Shown: piece by piece, positions 46,601 through 58,700 of the stretch | Layout: every line of letters begins with the position of its first letter | Position numbering within the stretch: the first letter of the stretch is position 1 | Assembly: GCF_037975245.1 (NCBI RefSeq) | Contig: NC_092564.1 | Span: 26,283,484-26,347,483, forward strand | Direction of reading: 5' to 3' | DNA from: Apostichopus japonicus | Taxonomy: Eukaryota > Echinodermata > Holothuroidea > Aspidochirotida > Stichopodidae | DNA: 64,000 nucleotides | Translations under genes and position numbers: made by a program | Notes under the pieces: generated by a model | The model's input: only the letters and a program-made list of their open reading frames with translations | What the model was told of the DNA's origin: nothing | Databases searched by the model: none

Positions 46601-47609
46601 GAGCAACCGGAAGTAGAAGACTGTTCCAAATCTAAAGAACAGCAAAACTGACAAGGACTAGATTTATGATCAACTGAATGAAGCCCATAATCGGTCAAAC
46701 CACCAAGTGGTGTCGTGGGGCGGGGTGAGAGATTCCACCAGTCAAATAAAAAGAGATTGATTTAGTTAATAATAATCCCCACTCAATATGTAAGCCTACT
46801 GGGGAGCTGTTATTGTGTTTTCATATTCAAGGTGTGTGAGATCGAATGAAAGGTTTTTTAATTTCCCCTTTGAAAAGTTTAAAGGATTATATCTTTCCCA
46901 AAGGATACTGAAGTATAGAAAATCCTCAACATGTAACGGTTTATAAACCATATACTTTGAATTGATGTGATTGGTCGACATGCTCTATATGCCTGTTCAG
47001 CCTTACTTTCTAACCCTACTTCTATTTATCTGAAATTTCTTCAGAAGTCCATTTGGCGTGAATTGAAACATCATCACAGATTATTACAAAAATTATGACG
47101 GCTGGCTATACTGACTATAATTAGGCTAGAACACTTTGCAACATTAAGCTATGCCAGAAACACATGAAACTTTAGTACTAGGCCTACTATTAGTTTATGA
47201 CTAGGGCGGGATTATGATCCCTCTCCAGGTTGCTCCTAAAAATTGTCAACTGCGTGCAACGTCTGTATGTCACTCAACCTGTCTTTCACCTCTCGTTCCT
47301 ACAAGTTAGGCTTTGACATAGCTTACTCTCTAACGGTCCGGGCTTAGGTTCAATATGATCTACGGTTATGAGGGACTGTATGTTCGCGGAACAGGTATGC
47401 TACTTAGATTAGAAAGAAGACCGATCAGACATATCTCACTGTTTCATGCTATACCATGTTTGTTTGTTACAGTCGCGTCGAATAACACAATACCTATTCA
47501 GTACCCATAAAAGCACCTAAGAATTCAAGGCCTATTTACAAGAATATTACAGATAACAGCAGATAATAGTTAGAAACTACTTCCTGGTTCTGTGGTCGTG
47601 ATAACGTGG

Positions 47610-47653
47610 CACTGATCTGTACACTAACAGATTAGTTAGTGTACAGATCAGTG
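47610..47653. repeat. Perfect 19-bp hairpin
   Basis: CACTGATCTGTACACTAAC, loop AGATTA, then its exact inverse. It lies about 400 bp below the TUT1-like exons. Purpose unknown. Confidence 0.9.
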
Positions 47654-48047
47654 TAACATGGTCACACTGTCATATACAGGTTGCAACACTCGAAAGTTCC
47701 ATTTTTGCGCTTCTTCGCATAGAGGGCAGACTTCTTGAACTAGTTGAAGGCTTCAGCCGCATCGTTATCCACACACAGCTTGTGGATTCAATCTCGTCGT
47801 GACAAACAGACAAAGTTGCAGTTGGGGGAGGGGCATATTGTGGCCTGGTCTATTGGGAGGTATCCCACTCTTTTCTTCCAAATTTTATGGTGACCCCCAC
47901 CTCCCCCAAACTTTTGGCAACATTAAAACTGGACACAACTTTGAATAACCGGCCTGTATAATACAGTTTCACCCTATTACAGTATAAAATAAACACATTT
48001 CTATCAACTTTAAAAACAAAATCTTTGAAAAGTTCTATCAGCAGGTT

Positions 48048-48329
48048 TCAGTAAACTACTTTTTCTATCGACTGTGAGGGAGACTTGTGTCTTACTGTCT
48101 TTTTCTGCACTAGTTCTGCCATTAGCATCTGAGTCTCCAGTCTCAGGTTGTCTTCTTTCTTCTTCTTGCCCTCCAAGGCAGCGTTCCTCTGTGTGATGCC
48201 GCTCGACACAAACTCTCCGACTTCTCTTGGCCGTACCACTATGTGCAGCCCGTCCATCGATTGCTTCTCTTCCTTCACGGCCTTGGCTGCTGATTGCTTC
48301 TCTGCGAATTCGACGATTGCATAGGCAGA
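48048..48329 (-). CDS. TUT1-like exon: second half of RRM
   Basis: Begins SAYAIVEFAEK after a strong acceptor. An internal donor GTAAGA at 48095-48090 (after VQKKT, phase 0) would be expected if catalytic-domain exons follow; otherwise the ORF runs to a TGA at 48050-48048 after SIEKVVY. Confidence 0.7.
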   Translation of the reverse strand, partial: SAYAIVEFAEKQSAAKAVKEEKQSMDGLHIVVRPREVGEFVSSGITQRNAALEGKKKKEDNLRLETQMLMAELVQKKTVRHKSPSQSIEKVVY

Positions 48330-49505
48330 CTGCAAGAGTGTTGAGAAACGAAAGGAGAAACTGTGAGGCATACCGTTATCAATTATATTTAAACAAACCT
48401 TTCACCTCCATTAACTCTGTTAAAATAATGTTTAATAAGTTACACTCGTTGCACACCAAAAACATCTTGAAACATAAATTGCACTTGCTATTAAGAAGTA
48501 TCTCTCATGTTCTTGTTAGCTGTGTTTGGATCACAAAGATTCCTATATATATAGTTTCTTTTTTTTTTTTTTTTCAGGTATCAAAGTAACTGGTTCCAAC
48601 AGACTGTGTATGTTGAGTGATTATGTCCACAGCAGAAGTATCCAAAAATTTCACAATTTTCTGATCATAGAACAGTAGAATACAATTCTGAATATAATTC
48701 CATCATACTACCTTATAAATTCAAGAATTAAGTGAATGAAATTTGAGCATGACAGGTTCAAAAGTAAGCACAGATTCAGTCCATCCATCTACTGTAATGT
48801 AACACAACTGGCTAACATTCAGTCAGTGATGTTATCATAATTATTTTCCCTCCTTTTGTTGTATAGCTTTAATGGAAGGGCTTGATCTTGCTATTTAAAC
48901 TTCATTTATAGGAATTTTCTGTAATGAAATCATCACTTTTTATTGCACATGACCTGCTGTGCATGGCAAATAATCGTAAAAGTTGCAAAACTTAGGAAAA
49001 TCAGCCATGCTAATCACTTTTTGTGAATGAATATCCATGTCTGAAACATTTTCAAGCAACCCCAATTCACCCCAAATTAATGAGAAACTTAACAACAAGA
49101 CATGGCTATTGAAGGATAGCAATCAGAAAGTTTTGGTAAACATAAATGAGCAGGGGATAATATATATAGTATCGCAAAGTGTACAATATGGCACAATGCT
49201 ATCAAATGCAAATATGTATAGCAGTTTTACACACAAGGAACAATAGTAAATTTGTAATAAGACAAAATTCAGAGACTTCAATAACTATTACACAATATTT
49301 GAACATTAAATTATTTCCTGATTTTTTCCTGAATGATGTTTGAGGAAGAAATATTTTTGTCACATTTTGTCAATGAAAGACGGTATGCCTTTTTCCTTGA
49401 AACAACGTGAACTATTTACTGTCCAAAAATTACAGAACTTTGCAGAGGTTAAGGGACTGCACTTTCTGCTAAAATAACAAGAGCCACCATTATAAATAAA
49501 GTTAC

Positions 49506-49684
49506 CTTTTCCTTATCGATGATTATCCTTGATATGGGTCCAAATTTATTGAAATGTCCCATGAGTTCTAACTCTGATGAAATTACCAACAAAAATAAAT
49601 CTTTCTGTTTGCTCCTCTCTGGTAATCTTCAAATTAACAAGTCTGCGATGTTTCTTGCCTTCATATGATCAGTCACACACTGAC
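49506..49684 (-). pseudogene. TUT1-like exon: zinc-finger half and first half of RRM
   Basis: 179 bp = 2 + 59 codons, ending in phase 0 as needed by the next exon, so the net length is that of an intact exon. Missing base near 49666 (after CATATG) and extra base near 49580 (after GGTAATTTC). An alternative acceptor at 49618 (ATTACCAG) would avoid both but would drop the zinc finger and RNP2. Confidence 0.65.
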
Positions 49685-49699
49685 CTGAGAAGAAGTAGA

Positions 49700-52200
49700 A
49701 AAGTAAACATTAAAACATTTTGTCTAAAAACTCAACACATCTGTGAACGTCCAATCACTAAACACTGACTATGATATTGAAATAATATTCTGTAAAATGG
49801 GCAAGAAGACGTTTGCTTGGCCAAGACTAAAAGCTGGCAACTCTGGATAATATTTCATTTACTTCACCAAGCCTTACATCCTTAATTTGTAGGGGGGGGG
49901 GTTTGGGGGTGGAGAGGGGATGGAAGGAGGTCCCCAAGCAGACAGTCTCAAAGCTTATAACATACGCTACATAATGGCCACCATAAATTGTACCTACCTT
50001 GAACCTATACAACTTGAAAATTGATAAGGAATGAATTTTGAGATATAAAAGGGCTCCCCTGTTTAAAACCCAAGTAGCCGCAGCATATTATACCAGTCAT
50101 AGAAATCATAAAGTTCTACCACGCTAAGGTGAACAGAATAGGCTATTAATAATCTGCTTTATTTGCTCACATTATATCACGCTATAGCTAGGAAAGTTTT
50201 GTGATTACATAATCGACCTGCCACAGTTGTAAATCGACCTCAGGCTTTACAATTAGCCTGCATAGCTTCTTAACACCACTAGGCTCTTTTCTTTGTGTAA
50301 ACACTGTGTGGAATATATTTATGTCTACAGTGAAGTTAATCATACAGCGTTCACACAAAGACTCTCATACAAGCAAAAATATGTGGCAGGTAATGCAGAC
50401 TAACTGGTAAGAGGAGGTCATTTTATGACCAAAGCAGGTCGATTACATATTCTCAAGAAACTTTTCCATGATAGCTTGCTATAGTTTGGGTCTATACAGC
50501 AGACCTGGTTTTAGTTTAAGATCATGGAGAAATTGAATAAGCATGCACCAGGATGCTTTCTTCCGACACCTTTATTCCTGCAGTATCTCTCCAAGTGTCC
50601 AAACATATTGTGTGACATACTTTGCGAGCCAACTAAACCTAACTTATACTAAATACTTGGCAAATGTCACAGTATCAGCTACTGTAGGCTGTTTCGCACA
50701 AATGCTACCAATATGGGATTCAAGTGCACCAAACCATCCGACTTAATACAAACGGGAAGATAACCATCTCCCAAATACAGAAGCATTGACAGTAGGTTTA
50801 TTCCTGATATACCTGTTGCCAACCTGTTTCCATATTTCGCATTCGAAGTGTTTCCCCTTCCATTTTATGAAAGTGTCGAATTCCATTTTATGGTTGTGTG
50901 TTTGGTCGAAGTTTTGATTTTATCGCAAATACATGCTGCCGGAGAAGTATGGCGCGCCGTGTGTCTTACACTTAAACGAAAATGTTGCAGTGCCCGGGTT
51001 AAAACTCATTTGATCATGGGGGGTTGGGCACACAATTAGGATTTGGGGCACTTATCTTGTTAGGGCTGGCTTATAAAGGTTAGGGACAACTTCTCTATTA
51101 GGAAGTTGATTTAGATCAATAGAGAACAAAATTTGGAATTGATAATTTTTTAAAAATTGCAAATTATATGCAAATTATAATATGCAAATTAGGATGTACT
51201 TTTGTTTTAATTGGAAAACACCAAAATACAATAAAATCACTAATGACTTCAAAATTGACTTCAAATTGTATGATAAAGGTTCTTCTGGGGTTGCTCTTTC
51301 AGATGATACCTTATTTTCTGAAATCTGTTGAGGATTGACAGAGTTATGACTGATTTCAATTAGTACAAAAGTTGTTTACTTGTTTACTTTCGAAAATTAC
51401 AGCCTAACGTTGGCATAACGTTAGGCCTAGCCTAGCCTTTTTTTGTAAACAACGCTATTGACTTACGATTTCTGTGTCCTCAAAAGGACCAAACCTTGAT
51501 AAACTGGTTCGACCAGAAGGTCCTGGACCTCATCATGGTATCTGACCAATCGTCCCACATCTTTAGGGCCTATTGGGCCGTAAATTTGGGCCACGGCCTA
51601 TTTGAAAGTGTACCCGTAAGAAACAGTCCATTGAGACTGTACACTAAACACTCAATGAAACAATATTGCGCAAGAACGGCCGTTGCTATCGATTTACAAA
51701 GAAATGCGAGGGCGCTATGCCATAACTATCAATTACAAATGTTGCAGTGGCCTAAATATCTCAAATAAGAAAAAAAAAAACACGTTCGTAGGTTGAAGCG
51801 TTCGGGAATGAGATTTTTCTCAAAAATGAACGGATTTGGACGATTTTGGTGTCAAATTACAGGAAATTTCAAGGACATTTGCATTTTTCTCAGAACTCTC
51901 TATAGATATATTCCTGAAAAGCTCAGAATATGTTCAAAACATGTAAGGGTTTATACCAAATATAATGGGGGGGGTTGATCAACTCTTATTTTCTGTCACG
52001 ATTTTTATGAAGCGAACATCGATTTTTAGCCAAATTACGCCATTTTCAGGTTGACCTTTGACCTTTGAGCCCCACCCACTAAAAATATTCCAAAGTTACC
52101 CCCCTTTGTATTTGTTTTATACACAAACGTATGGTCTTAGCTACATTTCAATACCTTAATGAATGTTGTAGGATGTAAGGTGGCTGAGTACTATTTTTTT
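49700..52200. other. No supported gene
   Basis: ORFs of 60-90 codons without motifs; first-exon sequence for the TUT1-like gene was not found. Confidence 0.5.
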
Positions 52201-52214
52201 TTAAATTCAATGAT

Positions 52215-52255
52215 TATTTGGGTCGATATCGACCCAGCGTGCTTGACAGGGTTAA
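52215..52255. mobile_element. piggyBac-like terminus
   Basis: Perfect palindrome GGGTCGATATCGACCC (52220-52235), then GACAGGGTTAA ending in TTAA, as piggyBac elements end (GGGTTAA). The left end was not identified; ORFs at 51496-51978 might be remnants but carry no recognisable motif. Confidence 0.5.
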
Positions 52256-52257
52256 AG

Positions 52258-52610
52258 ACTCGCGCACAAAGAAACGTCTCATGCCGGTAATCTGACCTAG
52301 TTTCGAATGGGGTGTAACATAAGCGTTAGACACAACCATCGATCCCAGAAAATACACACACAGCTTGCTACCGTCGGTAATTAGACACTAGTGCACAGTC
52401 AATACGTGCAGCAATGGCCAATACCCACAACACAGTGTACATAGCAGCGATGGACATCTCAGGTCTAGGTAAAAGATAACAAGGTATCACGTTTCATTAC
52501 TGTCTGCATTTTGTAGGACATGAACAAAACGTCACTTGCAAGCAACGGAAAGTTAACTTTTGCAGATGGCGGCACGTGGTTTGGGGCGAGTCTTCAGTGC
52601 CTTTAACTCC
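52258..52610. repeat. Third copy of the dehydrogenase upstream region
   Basis: GACTCGCGCACAAAGAAACG through ATGGACATCTCAGGTCTAGG and GTTTGGGGCGAGTCTTCAGT match 42279-42597 plus 42907-42930. It lacks the MITE found there and has no dehydrogenase exon beside it. Confidence 0.85.
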
Positions 52611-52712
52611 GAAAAGGAGAGGACTATCTTCCCAATGGACCGAAAGCATCACGTTAGTCTGTTTCATTGCTTCCAGTACAAAACGGGCGAGTTTAATTTT
52701 TTTTCGATATTA
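52566..52712 (+). CDS. Possible first exon of an unrecognised gene
   Basis: ATG at 52566 opens MAARGLGRVFSAFNSEKERT, then IFPMDRKHHVSLFHC, with a stop 49 codons in; a GTTAGT after KHH could be a donor. The Arg/Ala-rich start could be a mitochondrial presequence (inference). Related but broken sequence lies upstream of both dehydrogenase copies (about 15890 and 42910), suggesting an ancestral head-to-head gene pair. No downstream exon found. Confidence 0.35.
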
Positions 52713-52719
52713 TAATCTT

Positions 52720-55700
52720 TGTTATTAGCCCCGTCTTTATCTTTGCTAACCTCCAGTTTACATCGACATTATACCTTCGCGAATTTCAATCTGTAATTAT
52801 CAAATTTCATTCCGTATATCACCTTAAATCGGTATATACCATTGGTATCTGTATATCGGATTAACAGATATAGGTAACAAAGCCTGTTAAGTACCGTCTC
52901 GATCACTCCAAAATAGACGATAAAGTGTTACAACCTACAAGTGATGTGATGACCATTTACTTTCCCGTTTCCTCCAATTAATTTAACTTTAGTTATTGAT
53001 AATGAGGATAAAATATTGATTCCGTATATGTGATCTCAAATCAGTTTTATATACCAATTATATTCAATATTCGAATTTTGCTTCTGCCTTTAATTACAGT
53101 TTCTCTAATTTACTCGTAGTTTTTAAATTCCTTAACATCGTAAGGCTAATATTTCCTTTTTTATGCTTTATGTGTTTGTTTACGTCATTTAAACATATTG
53201 TTCTTATATTTACAGGGGAGTGTTTAAATGAAATGACATTTGAAATAAAATGAACTTTGTAACACAAAGTTCCGATAAGATCAGGCCTCATCCATATGAC
53301 CTCCTCTTATAAGTAAATAAATGTGTATAGTCTTGAATTTTATATGCAACAGAAAACTCTACAATTTCATCTACCTACTTTACATATTCGGCTGTTTCAC
53401 TTGCCTAAGTGAAATCTGAATATGTTGCCGATGATTTAATTTGCATATTACACAATAAGTAGCATTATATGCAAGAATGCAAAGTAAAAATAAGCTATAA
53501 AAATAATAGTACAGGACGCACTTTATATGATCCAAACCCAGAGCCTTCCACCTACTTGCAACTTTATATGAAGCATTACTGGCCGGGTCTCACAATTGGG
53601 AACATTTTTATTTCTTGTCTAACCTACTCTGAGCAATCAAACCTCTGTAGAATTTGTGTAAAAGTACATATTTCTTTCGTTATTTTGTCTTTATACATCC
53701 ATGAGAGATTGGGATCACAGGCGGTGGCGTTGGGGCCTTATTGGTCGGGGAGGATGCTACCATCACAAAGCTGGGACTTTTTTCTCTCAAATTTATTGAA
53801 GTGTAAATTCAATAGACATCAACCAATGTATCTGCATGTGTACTGCGATAATATAGGCGGTACAGCTCCCTCTGTACAACTTTCTTGCGGCATACCAATT
53901 TGCTATGGCAAGCTTGTTTCACACGTAACGGCAAAATCAAGGATTGTGGCAAAACTCATTGATTGTAACCATGGAGCTATTAACGAAAAAAGCTCCACAT
54001 TGTAACAAAGGCACAACTTGAAACAGGCGCATTGATTGTGGCAAACTCATTAATTGTGGCAAACGCACTTGTGGAAAACATACTAGTTGTGGCAACCTCA
54101 TTAAATGCCTGTGGCAAAAACACAACACCCACGTGTAGCAAACACACATGTCATGTGGTTCATTGTGTGATATATAAAAGCAGAAGAACATCAAAGCAGG
54201 AAGTATCGGCTACATGTGAACAAGTAAGTGCATGCCTATTGTTGAAAGCTGCAAGATCTGATGGACACCAATTTGTCGATTCAAAGTGGTTACAGGAATT
54301 GCACAACTATAGAATTGTGTGACCTTGGTACCTGTGAAACTTCTAATAACTGAAGACACAAGATGAACCATGAAAATACCAGTGCAATAAATAAAGGAAA
54401 ATTTTCATAGAGATTGAAAGAAACATTAGATTCCTTATAGCAAATTGTTGTTGATGCCAAGCTATGACTTACGACTTACGACTTACGATTCTGGTTTCAT
54501 ATTTATTTTTTTCTTGTTCTTTGTGTATATAGAGATAATTGACATATTGAAAACACTTGTAAATACTCAAGAACCTCATCCCTCATTTCACATATCCTCC
54601 CCCAGGATACCGTACTTCTTTGGGAAACAGAGTTGGAATATATTTATGAATTGTGGCTTATTCTTTGGCTGGCAGAAGTTGCTTTTAGTTTTGAAATTCC
54701 ATAACATCTTGACTCTATGTTTTCCTTTTCTTTTCTTTGTTAGTTTTTATACTAATTTTACAGATAAATTAACATTTAGAAGGGAATAATTACATGAAAT
54801 TATGAGAAATAGATAGTTGCATTTTATTTGTGTAAATGTCTCTTGTTTCCACCTTTTTTGTTTTTGTTTGTTTTTTCTTAAATTCCCATGTATTGTTAAT
54901 TTTGTAACAAAAAACTCCGATTAAATTAGGTCTGATGCCGTGCGATCATGCAAAAACAAACAAATGTGTATTTCTATGCGACAGAAAATGTTACAATTTG
55001 ACCTTTGTTTAACCTTCTTAATTTGCATATTTAGCTGGTTCAAACACATCTAAGTTACATATCAACATGTTGCTGATTATATACAAGTTGCCAAGGAAGC
55101 CAAAACAAACTCTCCCAAAATAAGCTATAAAAATAACAATATAAGTGTTCCACTCATCTAACCCACCTATTTTTGGTGGGTTTTTTTTTCTTCAAAGGTT
55201 AGGGCTCTCACACCTGGGAACGCTTTTTCTTCAGGCTTTATTCGATCAAGAATGAATAATCAACTTCTGTAGACTTTGCGTAAGTCCGCAAAATTAGTCA
55301 TGGAACTTAAAAAGCGAAAGTTTTATGGTCAATGCCCGGAGCCTTTTGAATTCACTTGGAATTTTGCTTTGCTTATTGACACTTTCAAGAAACTCTCTGA
55401 TGTTAATGTGAAGTTTGAACATCAACCCCCCCCCCCAACCCAACCCCACCCCCTAACACCCCATCCTGAAATTTCCTGAGTAAAATTATTGTCACCCTTG
55501 GGTAGCCATGTGTGGATTGTTTTCGTGCCAAGCAAGAGTTATGCATATTCATAATCAAATTGTTTATCTCATTTACAAACCCTATGTACTGACCCCTAGA
55601 GATATATAGCCTACTACTACTTCTTTACTTTGTAATCCTAATGATAATGTTCAAGTGTGTTGTTAAGCCACTTAAGAAAATCATTACAGGTATAATAATC

Positions 55701-58700
55701 AAAAGACCTAAATGAAGTGTCTTCAGATACCATTGTCACTGACAACCCGCATCGGCCTGGTGATCTTTATTCAGTGGCATATTCAATTAATGGTATTATA
55801 GGTAGGATTTTGTCTTGCCCTGAAGGTGAAAAGAATCAATATTTTCAACAGTTGTTTGACAATCGGCAAAGGGACCCTCAAAATAAATCAATTTATGATG
55901 TATGCCTTTCCGATGTTAATGAGCCCCAGGGGACCGACTGTATTGGAGTTTTGCTCACTTGAAAGTCTTAGAAATTGAAGAGCGTTCGGTAATGTTATGG
56001 AATGTCGCACAATAGTGTGACCAGAATTAAGATTTTTTTCAGGTTGATAAAATAGGCTATACCATCTAAATGGTTTGACTTGAAACTTGGAAGGTGTGAT
56101 AACGGAGAGCAAATATCTGAATTTTTGCTCTAATAATCTTTCTGATCTCACATGAATAATTAACATACATATCAAATATGTAGACACCACTTTGTGGGCT
56201 ATAATTTCTACACTTTACGACATCCAAAGTTATATGTATAAGTATTTTATTATATTTTATTAATATATTGTAATTTATTATTCCCTCGTGGAACCAATGG
56301 TGTTTCATATAGGTCGCCTACGTTTTTCAGCCCATTTTGTTGTTGTTATCGTTTTCCATCTGTACACAGCATTGGCCTAATTTCTACCTAAACCGAGTAG
56401 TTCGATGTAAAATAACCCAGTATCAAATACTGTCGTTGCGCTTATTCCACTTTCATGGAAGTCAAGTAACCCAACATTCCCCTCCAACCCCATCCCCATT
56501 TGTGGCATGGGACTGTCATATACGTACTTAAGGTCACACCGAAAGAGTTCAATCTGTCGATATTTACGTCATTAAAATGTGATGATACTGAAAACATTTT
56601 GACACACATTGTATACTGAGAATAAAGTACGAATGTTAAGCTGCTTTGTGTTCTTCAGTGCTATAGGCATTAATGATCCGTTAACCCAAATGCATGTGGA
56701 TGCAATCGGTAGTAGTGGATCCTTCTTTCATTCATTATGTAGAAATGAGGCACCCCACGTAGTATTTAAAGTTTTGTCTGTGAAGAGTTCATATCGATTG
56801 GTTGCATCTTAATAATTACTTACTTTGTTATCAGTCCCGTCATTCTGTGTTGTGAAATCTAACGCGTAGTGACCTATGCAGACTCAACAAAATAGTGTTC
56901 GTGAAATGATTTTTTTACCCCAAAGTGTTAAAAATGCGACAGCCACTGTGATATAACGTGGTCTAACCTTCAACGTGTCACAACCAGAAAGAAATAAGAA
57001 GGTAAGTTGACAATTAAACTATGTTTCTGAATTTCTGCTAATACAAGAATGTAAAGTATTATATAGCCAGTGGAATTTGTATCATCACAGTCAGGGCCGT
57101 AGCCTGGGTAGAATCTCTATGGAGGCAGTTAAGGAACATTGAGAAAACATGTATCGTCCAAATGTTACATAATGATGCTTTGATGTGCGCAGATACCAGG
57201 GCCCTTTGTTAAGAAAGTTTTAGTGGATGAGCCATTTCCCAAAAGGACCATCATGACACTAAGCCGAGCGCCACCATAGGTTGGCCCAAGTAGCGCAGCA
57301 AGAAAACTTTTGTCAAAATTGCCTCCCAGATTGCCGGAGATGGCACTTCCCAGGCTTTGTAAGATGTAGGCCTATTTAAAAATTCTTTATTTTGAGATCT
57401 CATGTTTTAAAAATTTTCTCTTCCAAAAGAAAGAAGGTAACTTAGAAAACTTGTATTCGGTAAAATCATCACTTTGTAGGGCAGAATAGTACTTTGCGTT
57501 ACTTTATAAGCTCTACTTTATTCATTGTTTTACACAGTAATTGAAGATATAAATGCACCCTAGGGCATTCTGATGGTAGACGCAGCCTGTATGTGTTGAA
57601 TGGGAGCCATATGGGGTATTTAGGTGTAAATTATATGTTAAGATTGTGTATTAATTATTGGTTTTACAAGCCGAATGTGGGGCCAAATGACCTTAGTGAG
57701 TGGGCAGTGTGTGGGAGACTGGGGATCCATGCCCCAATATTTCCAGTTAAAATATTGGGGCACCGACTGATACAGGGGCTAACAATGAAACTAGTAGGCC
57801 TACATAAAACACAATAACCGTATAGTTTCACATTATACACTGTTCACGCTGGTTAAATCTTAGGAGAATGAAATGAACATTTCGCTAAAACAGAAAATAG
57901 CGCATACTGTCTAGGCGTTCACATCATCGTTGGGCAGCTCTCTCCGCGTAGGCTATATATATATATATATATTTGAGTATTTCTTAAATATTTTCATTTT
58001 AATATTCTTTATGATTCTTCAATATTAACTAGAAATAGTAGAGCAATTATACTCACTGTAGCAAAAGTCACAAAGAAAAATTAATAACTTCTTTTCTGAT
58101 AATGTTTTCCTTTCGAAAAAATATTTGTAGTTTTAATTTTTAATATACATGGAAACAATCTGGAAAGATTTCAAAAAGAGTTTAACTCTCAAGCGAGTGA
58201 TTGAATACTTTGCAGTAAAAAGTGTTGGATTGTAGTTAAATGAATATAAATTATTTATAGCCAATTTTAAATTGCTCTGCATATTTGAGCAAGTGTCTGG
58301 GAACTCCACTACATTTTATGTTATAATTCTTAAATATTCTAGCGACGTGTACCTTAAAGGATTGTCCATGGGTTAACTTTAGTTTTTAATGATGAAAGAG
58401 AGACATATTTTAAGCATCCGGTTAAAATTTCGCGGATCGTCCAAGAATTATATATCTGTAGCTGAAATTGTCAGTTTGGGCCATATATAGGTGAACTTGA
58501 AGCAAACATGTGAGATGTCACATCAAGTTGCACGTGCTCCGACAACGTTTTGTTTGCTTTGTTTATCAATCCAGTGTTTTGACATTGAATCTATTGTATT
58601 TACTACCTTGGACTGGGACGCGTTCTAACTTCACCTTGTACTGAAGTCTACTATGACGTACCATATACTAAAACTTTAGTCATTCGGTCGTTTATGCCTG

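Larger units (their letters stand above)
48048..49684 (-). pseudogene. TUT1/Star-PAP-like zinc finger plus RRM fragment with two frame changes
   Basis: TUT1 (Star-PAP, U6 terminal uridylyltransferase) adds U or A tails to RNAs in the nucleus. Exon 49684-49506 (acceptor TTCTCAG, donor GTAACT) reads QCVTDHM, then in a second frame GKKHRRLVNLKITREEQTE and RFIFVGNF, then back in the first frame ELELMGHFNKFGPISRIIID and KEK. Exon 48329-48096/48048 (acceptor CTCTTGCAG) gives SAYAIVEFAEKQSAAKAV, MDGLHIVVRPREVGEF. This order (HMxGKKH zinc-finger half, RNP2-like FIFVGNF, RNP1-like SAYAIVEF, VRPRE) is that of vertebrate TUT1. The catalytic nucleotidyltransferase exons were not found. The two shifts (-1 then +1) cancel, and in the unshifted frame a TGA interrupts. 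Either a pseudogene or two sequence errors. Confidence 0.68.

Noticed and set aside
47690-47790. Minus-strand segment reading FKKSALYAKKRKNGTFEC after a stop
   Set aside because: Coding-like composition but interrupted by TAG, with no acceptor and no family match; could be a small retropseudogene.
53469-54005. 178-codon plus-strand ORF
   Set aside because: Longest ORF of the window, but lies in a diverged duplicated repeat region and shows no domain; treated as unassigned.
55717-55962. ORF containing DLYSVAYSINGIIGRILSC
   Set aside because: Reasonable composition, but no splice-supported neighbours and no recognised family; could be a transposon remnant.
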